DNA from: an uncultured Opitutia bacterium | GTDB taxonomy: Bacteria > Verrucomicrobiota > Verrucomicrobiia > Opitutales > UBA953 | NCBI GenBank assembly: GCA_903855995.1 | Contig: CAIOAN010000007.1 | Coordinates: 228,501 to 292,500, forward strand | Length of the DNA stretch: 64,000 bases | Direction of reading: 5' to 3' | Shown here: piece after piece, positions 15,908-22,798 of the stretch | How the letters are laid out: each line of letters starts with the position of its first letter | Numbering within the stretch: position 1 is the first letter of the stretch | The notes under the pieces: generated by a model | Told to the model about the DNA's origin: nothing | The model's input: the letters and a program-made list of their open reading frames with translations, nothing else | Databases searched by the model: none | Program-made: the position numbers and the translations under genes

Positions 15908-17185
15908 TTAATTATGATTATAGCCTTCTTCGCCGTGGTCAGCGATGTCCAGTCCCTGGGCCTCGCCTTCCTCCGTTACCCGGAGTCCGATTGATTTAGA
16001 CACGATTTTTGCGATCAGCCAGGTCATCGCCAAGGAGAGGAGGATGCAGAGAGCCATCGCCATTAGCTGTCCTTTGAGAAGGCCTTTCGAAATCAATTCA
16101 CCGCCGGCGCTATTGGCTTGGGCACTCATGAGCAGGGCGGTGGCCAGGGCGCCGATAGTGCCACCTATTCCGTGCACGCCAAAGGTGTCGAGGGCATCAT
16201 CGTAACCGAACTTCGGTTTCAGCACGGAGCAGGCCCAGTAAGAAACGGAGCCGGCGAGGATGCCAATGAACACGGCCGACATTCCCGAAACAAAGCCGGC
16301 AGCATTCGTGATGGTGGCAAGCCCAGCGATCGCACCCGAGCAAAGGCCCAGCACCGAAGGCTTTCCGCGGTGGAGTTTCTCAATGGCCGCCCAGGCGAGC
16401 GTCGCCGCGGCCGCCCCGAGGGTCGTGGTCAGGAAAGCCTGGATCGCGACCCCGTCAGCCGCCAAGGCGGAGCCGGCGTTGAAGCCATACCAGCCAGCCC
16501 AGAGTAAGCCCGTGCCTGCGACGCAAAGCACCATGCTGTGCGGCGTCATCGGGCGCTTGCCGAAGCCCGCGCGCGGGCCGACGAGGATGCAGAGGAGGAG
16601 GGCGGACCAGCCAGAGGTCATGTGGACGACGATTCCTCCGGCGAAGTCCGCGGCCTTGAAGGGCGCATCCGGATTGGCGAGCCCGGCGAAGGCCCCGCTC
16701 GCGCCCCAGACGGCGTGAGCGACCGGATAATAGACAAGGACGGTCCAAAGCGCCGAGAAGAATAGCACCGCCGAGAACTTCATCCTTTCGGCGACGGCAC
16801 CAATAATAAGTGCCGGGGTAATCGCCGCGAACATCGCTTGGAAGAGTCCGAAGGTTGCACCGGAGATTCGGGGTTCGTAGCTGCTTGATCCAGCACCGAG
16901 TCCGGCAAAGCCGAAATTCTCAGAGCCACCGAAGATGTGCCCGAGGCCTGAACCTTTGAAGCTGGTACCAAAGACCAGGCTGTAACCGAAGGCCCACCAC
17001 ATGAGAACTCCCAGCGCGGTCAGCGCCAGGCATTGGGCGGCGATGGAGAGCACGTTTTTACTGCGCACCAAGCCGCCATAGAATAGGAAGAGGCCCGGAA
17101 TACACATCATGAGCACCAGTGCCGTGCTCACGAGAACCCAGGCGTTATCGCCGGCAGTGGGGGAGGGGGTGGCAAAAATAAGCAT
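15908..17185 (-). CDS. amtB: Ammonium transporter, second copy
   Basis: A 425-residue Amt protein from the ATG giving MLIFATPSPTAGDNAW, which leads straight into the first membrane helix. It has no long N-terminal extension, unlike its neighbour. The twin histidines are in GGIVVHMTSGW and DTFGVHGIGG, and the tail ends GLDIADHGEEGYNHN. The two proteins are alike along the whole Amt core, pointing to a tandem duplication. A sigma-54 promoter match directly upstream again places the ATG 16 bases from the -12 element. No terminator is obvious between the two amt genes. Confidence 0.93.
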   Translation of the reverse strand: MLIFATPSPTAGDNAWVLVSTALVLMMCIPGLFLFYGGLVRSKNVLSIAAQCLALTALGVLMWWAFGYSLVFGTSFKGSGLGHIFGGSENFGFAGLGAGSSSYEPRISGATFGLFQAMFAAITPALIIGAVAERMKFSAVLFFSALWTVLVYYPVAHAVWGASGAFAGLANPDAPFKAADFAGGIVVHMTSGWSALLLCILVGPRAGFGKRPMTPHSMVLCVAGTGLLWAGWYGFNAGSALAADGVAIQAFLTTTLGAAAATLAWAAIEKLHRGKPSVLGLCSGAIAGLATITNAAGFVSGMSAVFIGILAGSVSYWACSVLKPKFGYDDALDTFGVHGIGGTIGALATALLMSAQANSAGGELISKGLLKGQLMAMALCILLSLAMTWLIAKIVSKSIGLRVTEEGEAQGLDIADHGEEGYNHN

Positions 17186-17199
17186 GATGCTTTTTATTA

Positions 17200-17215
17200 A
17201 GCAAAATCTATGCCA
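17200..17215 (-). promoter_or_regulatory. Sigma-54 promoter of the second amtB gene
   Basis: On the minus strand the sequence reads TGGCATAGATTTTGCT, matching TGGCAY-R-N4-TTGCW. The C of TTGC is at 17201, exactly 16 bases before the A of the start codon, the same geometry as the other amtB. No enhancer motif was identified. Confidence 0.8.
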
Positions 17216-17289
17216 CTTTTTAGTCAGTCCAAGCAACTCGCTTGCTATCGGGGGATTACGGTTTATTTTAAATTTAACCCTCCTAAGGT

Positions 17290-18183
17290 ATGATTGATTT
17301 TAAGCAAATTGCTCTAGTTTGTGCATGCTATTCTTCGGCATACGCCGCAGATGCCCCCGCCGCCGCCAAGGATTGGCTGGTGATTACCGATTGGCAGTAT
17401 CGGGGCGACGATTTCGTTTCCCATGCGGGCGGAGTGTCGGGCGAATATGGCCGCTCACGGAGCGGTGCGGAATTGATTTATCAGACGAATACGCAGGCGG
17501 TAGATTTGGAATGGTATCGTTACCAGAGCCGGTTCAGCGGCGCCATTGCTGGCACGGATCGTTCTTACGGCTCGGTTACCGACGTCATGCTCACGGGCTT
17601 CAAGCAGTGGGATTGGAACCAGAAATACGGCGTGGAACTCATTTACGCGCTTGAGGGAGCGGCCGAAGACGGTGTGGGCCTGGGGTCAGGGAAGCGCTGG
17701 GGCTTGGGGGGTGCCGTCCGCTGGCGTCCCGATGCGGAGACCGATGTCGCCCTCGGGATTCTGCTCGAGGACCGGCTGGAGGCTTCGGTTCTCCCCATTC
17801 CTTATGTTAAGGCGATCTGGCGCCCATGTAAGTTCGCAGAAGTCGAACTCCGGGCCACGGGTCTGCAGAATGGCCTGATCATCCGGGGCTTCGTCACCGA
17901 AGATCGCGCGACGACGGTCGATTTCACCGTCGCGTATGAGACCATGAATTTCCAGCTCACCCCGAGCACGACCTACGGCTCGCGTGCGGTTGCCATCGGC
18001 GAGGTCCCGTTTCGCCTCGGCGTCACCCAGTTTCTCGAGAAGAGCGGAACTTGGTTCGTGCGCGGAAGCGCCGAGTGGGTGCCTTTTGCACGACAGACTT
18101 TCCGCCATGAAGGCCTGAGCGAGGCCGCTTTCCAGCCGGGAGCGAGTTGGGGCTTGGCGGCTCGATTCGGGGCCCGCTTCTAG
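17290..18183 (+). CDS. Outer-membrane beta-barrel protein (DUF6268-like)
   Basis: A 297-residue protein with a short signal peptide ending CYSSAYA and a mature part of alternating amphipathic strands. It ends GLAARFGARF, the terminal aromatic residue expected for a BAM substrate. Strand pairs such as VTDVMLTGFKQWDWN and RFSGAIAGTDRSYGS recall the DUF6268 porin-like family, an assignment made from memory. It is divergent from the second amtB gene, sharing about 100 bases of upstream DNA, so nitrogen-related control is conceivable but unsupported. AAGG is too close to the ATG to be a good ribosome site. Confidence 0.72.
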   Translation: MIDFKQIALVCACYSSAYAADAPAAAKDWLVITDWQYRGDDFVSHAGGVSGEYGRSRSGAELIYQTNTQAVDLEWYRYQSRFSGAIAGTDRSYGSVTDVMLTGFKQWDWNQKYGVELIYALEGAAEDGVGLGSGKRWGLGGAVRWRPDAETDVALGILLEDRLEASVLPIPYVKAIWRPCKFAEVELRATGLQNGLIIRGFVTEDRATTVDFTVAYETMNFQLTPSTTYGSRAVAIGEVPFRLGVTQFLEKSGTWFVRGSAEWVPFARQTFRHEGLSEAAFQPGASWGLAARFGARF

Positions 18184-18262
18184 TCATCGGGCTCAGAGCT
18201 GACGCGCGGATAAGGCGTGGAATAAGAGCAGGGCGAGGACGAAGCTCATCGGTCGATCGCCG

Positions 18263-18511
18263 TCAGGCCGCCCCCAGCCATTCGTCGCGTCGGGCGATGG
18301 CGACTTCCAGGTCATGCGTCGACAGCGAACGCCGCACCCGGCGCTTGGTGAAGTCGGGCAGGTGTTCGGTGTAGTGCAACCACCAGGTGCCGTTGTTATT
18401 CCAGAGGTGGTGCAGACGGTTTTCCGCGCTGACTCGAATGGAAATCCGGGCGGCGTTCGGCTGGTTGTTTTCGTGGGTGTTGATCATGGCGGCGGTGAAA
18501 GAGGCGCGCAT
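18263..18511 (-). CDS. Small protein resembling a recombinase arm-binding domain
   Basis: About 82 residues; the start could also be 18487. The core reads LHHLWNNNGTWWLHYTEHLP followed by DFTKRRVRRSLSTHDLEVA and an acidic helix. This order (aromatic strand pair, then R-S-L-x-T and a helix) resembles the N-terminal arm-type DNA-binding module of tyrosine recombinases, but no catalytic domain follows. It may be a stand-alone DNA-binding protein, or a remnant. I recall similar short proteins in Opitutae, but have not checked. There is no ribosome-binding site. Confidence 0.5.
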   Translation of the reverse strand: MRASFTAAMINTHENNQPNAARISIRVSAENRLHHLWNNNGTWWLHYTEHLPDFTKRRVRRSLSTHDLEVAIARRDEWLGAA

Positions 18512-18785
18512 CACGATTAAACCACGGGGGTCTTTTTAGCCTTTCGGCTCTCATCTCGATTCCTTGCGGTTTCGATTACCACCGTGACCCTTGGAGGGCT
18601 CGGTTGGTGCAGATTCTGGCTTTCGCCTGAATTGCTCGTGATGCGACTAATAATGAACTGACCTCACTGTGGGTCGTGGTGGGATGTTTTCAAGTCCGCA
18701 TCGCCATCAACAGTGTCATAAGCTTTAATCGCGGGTATTTCGTAACTAAACGGGCTGGGAGGTGTTGGATAAAGTATACCCGCCC
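18512..18785. other. Non-coding stretch with no identified feature
   Basis: This is the longest gap in the window. No convincing gene, RNA structure or repeat was seen. AT-richer DNA near 18720-18780 probably holds the promoter of the next gene. Confidence 0.5.
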
Positions 18786-19436
18786 ATGCTTTATCCCCTC
18801 TTTATATGTCTGCTGTTGGCCGCTAAGACCACCACGACGGTCACGGGAGATAAGGCAAAGGCACCTCCCAGCAAAGAGGCGGCCGCCAAGCCGGAGACCG
18901 CTCGGGCCCCGGCCCCGGCCGCCATCCCGCCGGCTCCGCCCCGCATCGCGATCACGGTGCTGCCTGGCGCACCCTCATTCGGTATCAGGATTGATGCCCG
19001 CTCGGCGAAGGTGCCTACAGATAAACTCGATGCGACGCGCAAGGCCCTTGAAGCGGCGAAGCTGGATGCGTTGAGCACCTTGCACGGACATCTCAAGCCC
19101 CTCTATGACGCCGCTATGAAGGCGAGTACCGACGTCGATGCCGCCGAGAGAGAAGCCGCTCGGGAAAAGGCCAAATTGGATAAGGTGACCGAACAGGTCG
19201 ATGCTGCGAAGGGTCAGTCAACCAGTCGCGGAAAAACCACGAGCGTCCCCACCGTTTCTCCTTCGATTAAGGCCAACGCCGATCGCGCGGCGGCCGTGGC
19301 GAAGAAGTTGACCGACGCCAGTAAGGCCGTCGGCGATGAATATGCGACGGCGCTCGAGGCTTATCAGAAGGCGCTGACGGAGGCTCAGCCTTTCATCGAC
19401 ACGATTCGCAGCGAGACAGGCTTGGCCGCGCAGTAG
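18786..19436 (+). CDS. Exported coiled-coil protein of unknown function
   Basis: 216 residues from the ATG giving MLYPLFICLLLAAKT, a short hydrophobic export signal without a clear cleavage site. Next is a Lys/Ala/Pro-rich linker (AKPETARAPAPAAIPPAPP), a short strand region (RIAITVLPGAPSFGIRIDA), then two long Ala/Lys/Glu-rich stretches likely to form coiled coils (about 80-145 and 165-210). I do not recognise the family. It is followed after 50 bases by the DUF4236 gene in the same direction. Confidence 0.6.
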   Translation: MLYPLFICLLLAAKTTTTVTGDKAKAPPSKEAAAKPETARAPAPAAIPPAPPRIAITVLPGAPSFGIRIDARSAKVPTDKLDATRKALEAAKLDALSTLHGHLKPLYDAAMKASTDVDAAEREAAREKAKLDKVTEQVDAAKGQSTSRGKTTSVPTVSPSIKANADRAAAVAKKLTDASKAVGDEYATALEAYQKALTEAQPFIDTIRSETGLAAQ

Positions 19437-19486
19437 GCATCTACCTTCGCTTGCGCGTCGGCACGGGCGGCTTCACGATCTTCGCC

Positions 19487-19750
19487 ATGGGGTTCTTCCG
19501 TTTTCGCAAAACTATCCCGCTTGGAAAATTTCTTCGCATCAACGTATCGAAGACGGGTGCCTCCGTCTCCGCCGGGCGACCTGGGGCGACCGTTAATATC
19601 CGCAAGGACCGCGTCGACGGTACGGTCGGCGTGCCGGGCAGCGGGCTTTCCTACAAGGAACGCCTTTCCAATCGCGGGTGTGTTTCGCTGCTGGCCTTCG
19701 TGCTGCTGACCGCGTCGTTGGTGGCGGGAGCGATAGCCTGCATCACTTGA
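19487..19750 (+). CDS. DUF4236 family membrane protein
   Basis: 87 residues. MGFFRFRKTIPLGKFLRINV followed by SKTGASVSAGRPGATVNI and GVPGSGLSYKERL is the DUF4236 signature, whose function is not known. A C-terminal membrane helix (LLAFVLLTASLVAGAIACI) is fused to it, so it is probably anchored with the domain in the cytoplasm. The open frame reaches further upstream, but the family begins at this methionine. Confidence 0.82.
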   Translation: MGFFRFRKTIPLGKFLRINVSKTGASVSAGRPGATVNIRKDRVDGTVGVPGSGLSYKERLSNRGCVSLLAFVLLTASLVAGAIACIT

Positions 19751-19754
19751 CGCG

Positions 19755-19771
19755 CACCTGCTACGCAGGTG
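19755..19771. terminator. Short hairpin after the DUF4236 gene
   Basis: A perfect seven-base-pair stem (CACCTGC with GCAGGTG) and a three-base loop begins five bases after the stop. It lacks a T tract and lies between this gene and the converging tRNA-Leu, so it may limit read-through in either direction. Confidence 0.4.
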
Positions 19772-19794
19772 TGTCGCGGCGAGTGTTCCGCAAG

Positions 19795-19878
19795 TGCCCG
19801 GGAAAGGACTCGAACCTTCATGCCTTTAAAGGGCGGCAGATTTTGAGTCTGCTGCGGCTGCCATTTCGCCACCCGGGC
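19795..19878 (-). tRNA. tRNA-Leu (CAA)
   Basis: On the minus strand the acceptor GCCCGGG pairs with CCCGGGC, the anticodon loop CTCAAAA gives CAA, and a long variable arm (GCCGCCCTTTAAAGGCAT region) identifies a class II leucine tRNA. GTTCGAGTCC is the T loop. CCA is not encoded, so the 3' end needs CCA-adding enzyme. Confidence 0.96.
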
Positions 19879-19961
19879 GGATTGCGGACATGCATTCATT
19901 CCGCGAGCGTCGAGCCCTGCAAGAAAAACCGTTCCGGATGCGTCGCGGAAAATCCGGACAA

Positions 19962-19992
19962 CAAAAAAGGCGCTCCTTGCGGAGCGCCTTTT
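19962..19992 (-). terminator. Terminator of the HU gene
   Basis: A ten-base-pair perfect stem (19967-19976 with 19981-19990) and a four-base loop, followed on the minus strand by at least six T. It lies about 22 bases after the HU stop, before the tRNA-Leu gene. Confidence 0.9.
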
Positions 19993-20012
19993 GGCGTGAA
20001 TCTCGTGAGAGA

Positions 20013-20300
20013 TTACTTGGCGCCGAGGATCGCGTCCTTGGCGGCCTTAGCCACGCGGAACTTCACGACCTTCTTAGCCTTGATCTGGATGGTTTCGCCG
20101 GTGGCAGGGTTGCGACCGAGGCGAGCCTTGCGATGGACGAGGACGAGCTTGCCGAGGCCGGGGAGCGTGAAGGAATTCTTCGCGTTCTTGTAGGCGAGGG
20201 CGGCGATGATCTCGAGAATCGCGACGGCCTGCTTCTTGCTGAGTTCAGCTTTTTCGGCGATGGCGCTGGCGATTTGGGACTTGGTGAGGGCTTTGGACAT
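20013..20300 (-). CDS. HU-family DNA-binding protein
   Basis: 95 residues from ATG (MSKALTKSQIASAIAEKAEL). The family pattern is clear: two N-terminal helices, then LPGLGKLVLVHRKARLGRNP with the DNA-intercalating arm motif RLGRNPATGETIQI. A lysine-rich end (KAKKVVKFRVAKAAKDAILG) follows. HU dimers bend and compact DNA in the nucleoid. The open frame extends 39 codons upstream but that part does not fit the family. It is divergent from the sugar dehydrogenase gene, with 173 bases between starts. There is no Shine-Dalgarno sequence. Confidence 0.92.
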   Translation of the reverse strand: MSKALTKSQIASAIAEKAELSKKQAVAILEIIAALAYKNAKNSFTLPGLGKLVLVHRKARLGRNPATGETIQIKAKKVVKFRVAKAAKDAILGAK

Positions 20301-20473
20301 GTTGGTTATGGGTTGGTTGTGCAGTGATGCGGGTCTATTAAGTATCGAACCGTGCTCTGAAAACCAGCGAAAAATAAGGGCAGGGTGCAGGTTTCTTCGG
20401 ACCCCCTCTCGTCGCAAAAAATCTTTTGCATGTGGTCGGCATCGGTCATAAGTCTCTGCGTAGACCTCACCCC

Positions 20474-21811
20474 ATGCGCTCCTGTCCCATCATCGCCCTC
20501 CTCTTCTCCCTCTCGCTCGGGATATCTGCTCCGCTCCCCCAGGACGTGGTCGGACTCGAACCGGCCTTCCCCGAAATCACCTTCAGTCTCCCCGTCGCGA
20601 TCGCGCCACTTCCGGGAAGCAAGGACATCGTCTTCGTCGTCGAGAAGGGTGATCCCGCTCCTTCGACGGCGCCGGACAAGTCTGCCGACGGAAAGAAGCA
20701 AAAGCCTACCGCCTTTTTCGGTGGCAAGGTGCAGATGGTGACCGGGCTGAGCTCTGGTAAATATAATAAGCAGCAGGTTCTACAAATTAGCCCGAGGGAC
20801 GGTAAATTCGAAGCCGGCGGCGAGTGCGGTCTCCTGGGTTTTGCCGTACATCCCAGGGTAGCTGATGTTAAGCAAGTCTTTGTCTATTATAGTCTTAAGA
20901 TTGATGGTAAACTCCATCAGCGCGTTTCTCGATACTCCGTGAGCTCGCTGGAGCCCTTCGCGATCGATGCGGCCTCCGAGCAGCCCTTAATCACCCAACT
21001 GGACCCAGCTGGTAATCATAACGGCGGCGACCTTCATTTCGGGCGGGATGGCTACCTCTATATCAGCTGCGGTGACGGCGGTGGCGGTGGCGACACCTTC
21101 AATAATGCCAGCTTCATCGATAAGGGCTTCCATGCCGGAGTCTTCCGGATTGATGTAGACAAGAAGGCTGGCAACCCCGCCCCTAACCCCCACCCCTCGG
21201 TCATCACCGACGTCCAGGGGGCGGCCTTCTACTCCGTCCCTTCCGACAACCCCTTCATCGGAGCTACCTCCCACCGGGGGCGTCCCTTGGAGGCAAAGTC
21301 TATCCGAACCGAGACCTGGGCCACCGGCTTGCGTAATCCCTGGCGATTCTCCTTCGACCCCAAGACGGGGACCTGCTTCGCCGGGGACGTCGGCCAGAAC
21401 CTCTTCGAGGAGATCGACATTCTGGTGTCCGGTGGCGACTATGGCTGGCACGACGTCGAGGGGTATCACGTCTTCAACCAGAAGGATCCCTCCGGTAAGA
21501 AGGCTCCGCCAGCGCTGGCCGAAGCCTCCGCCTTCAAGGCCCCGATCCATGAGTATGACCGCAAACTCGGCAACTCGGTGACCGGCGGCGTCGTCTATCG
21601 CGGCGACCGCGTGCCGGCCATCGATGGCGCCTATGTCTTCGCCGACTTCGTCTCCGGCCGCATCTTCGCGCTGCGTGAGAACTCCGGTAAATGGGAATCT
21701 CAGCAGCTCGCTTTGGAACACACCATCGCCGGCTTCGGCTACGACGTCAGCAATGGCGACGTGCTTGTCGCCACGCTCTCCGGCCAGGTGAAACGCATCA
21801 TCAAGAAATAA
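20474..21811 (+). CDS. PQQ-dependent sugar dehydrogenase (soluble GDH family)
   Basis: 445 residues from the ATG giving signal peptide MRSCPIIALLFSLSLGISAP. The six-bladed propeller motifs are NHNGGDLHFGRDGYLYISCG with GDGG, LRNPWRFSFDPKTG, DVGQNLFEEIDIL followed by GGDYGW, and GGVVYRGDRVPA. These mark the glucose/sorbosone dehydrogenase family, which oxidises aldoses in the periplasm using PQQ and calcium. The true substrate is unknown, and some members do not bind PQQ. The stop is only four bases before the next gene, so the two form an operon. No PQQ synthesis genes are visible. Confidence 0.85.
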   Translation: MRSCPIIALLFSLSLGISAPLPQDVVGLEPAFPEITFSLPVAIAPLPGSKDIVFVVEKGDPAPSTAPDKSADGKKQKPTAFFGGKVQMVTGLSSGKYNKQQVLQISPRDGKFEAGGECGLLGFAVHPRVADVKQVFVYYSLKIDGKLHQRVSRYSVSSLEPFAIDAASEQPLITQLDPAGNHNGGDLHFGRDGYLYISCGDGGGGGDTFNNASFIDKGFHAGVFRIDVDKKAGNPAPNPHPSVITDVQGAAFYSVPSDNPFIGATSHRGRPLEAKSIRTETWATGLRNPWRFSFDPKTGTCFAGDVGQNLFEEIDILVSGGDYGWHDVEGYHVFNQKDPSGKKAPPALAEASAFKAPIHEYDRKLGNSVTGGVVYRGDRVPAIDGAYVFADFVSGRIFALRENSGKWESQQLALEHTIAGFGYDVSNGDVLVATLSGQVKRIIKK

Positions 21812-21815
21812 GCCG

Positions 21816-22718
21816 ATGCTCTCCCGCCGCTCGATGCTGGGTCTTTCCGGTTCGCTGATGGCGGGCGCGATGCTTCGTCCGGTGCTTGCGGCTGCGCCTG
21901 CGCCGAAAGCACCTGAATTCAGCCTCTTCACGAAGCATCTGGTTGGCCTGCCTTACGACCAACTCGCTGATGTCGTCGCCGAGCTCGGTTTCACCGGGGT
22001 CGAAGCTCCGGTTCGCAGGGGCGGCCATGTCGAGCCCGCGCGCGTCGAGGAAGATCTGCCTAAGCTCGTCGAGGCTTTCAAGAAACGCGGCGTGGCGATC
22101 ACGCTGATGACTTCCGACATCAACGACGTGAGTGAAGCGGATCGCTCCGAAAAGGTCCTGCGTACCGCCCGCGCACTCGGTATTCCGCGATACCGGATGA
22201 AGTGGTATCCTTATTCCGGCAAGAAGTCGCCCTGGGCTGAACTCGACGAAATTCGTCCCCGGCTCAAGGAATTGGTCTCACTCAGTAAGCAGGTCGGCAT
22301 TTTGCCCTGCTACCAGAATCACTCTGGTCCGAAGAATGTCGGCGCTGCCATCTGGGATATGGCCACGCTGATGCGCGACTATCAGCCCGACGAACTTTCC
22401 TGGAACTTCGATTTCTTCCATGCGATGGTCGAGGGCGGCCTTTCCTGGCCGAACCATCTGGCGCTTGCCCGCGACCATATTTCGATGGTCTACTTCAAGA
22501 GTTTCACCTGGAAGGGGAGGGTGCCGGAAGGATGCCCGCTTTCCGAGGGGACGGTCGGCAAGGACGCCGTGGTCCTCCTGCGTAAGTCTAATTACTCAGG
22601 CCCCGTGTGCCTCCATGTCGAGTATCTCAAGGGTAAGGTCACCGACCCGGGGGCGTTGAAGGTCGCCGTCGACTCGACCCGTAAGGATTTTGCCACTCTT
22701 AAGGAGTGGTGGTCTTGA
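21816..22718 (+). CDS. Exported sugar isomerase/epimerase-like TIM barrel
   Basis: 300 residues. The start MLSRRSMLGLSGSLMAGAML is a twin-arginine type leader (SRRSMLGL), followed by an Ala-rich cleavage region. The rest is the xylose isomerase-like barrel: ELGFTGVEAPV, then CYQNHSG and NFDFFHAM with likely metal ligands, and LHVEYL near the end. Family members isomerise or epimerise sugars, or act as 3-keto-glycoside hydrolases. Tat export suits a folded metal enzyme. It lies four bases after the sugar dehydrogenase and 80 bases before the PVC haem protein. Confidence 0.82.
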   Translation: MLSRRSMLGLSGSLMAGAMLRPVLAAAPAPKAPEFSLFTKHLVGLPYDQLADVVAELGFTGVEAPVRRGGHVEPARVEEDLPKLVEAFKKRGVAITLMTSDINDVSEADRSEKVLRTARALGIPRYRMKWYPYSGKKSPWAELDEIRPRLKELVSLSKQVGILPCYQNHSGPKNVGAAIWDMATLMRDYQPDELSWNFDFFHAMVEGGLSWPNHLALARDHISMVYFKSFTWKGRVPEGCPLSEGTVGKDAVVLLRKSNYSGPVCLHVEYLKGKVTDPGALKVAVDSTRKDFATLKEWWS

Positions 22719-22798
22719 CCTAGGGGTAGGGTGGGGTGTTCCTTTAAACTTAGGCTGGAACTTGTCCTGTTTGGGGGTGTAGTCATTTAACTCCCGCC

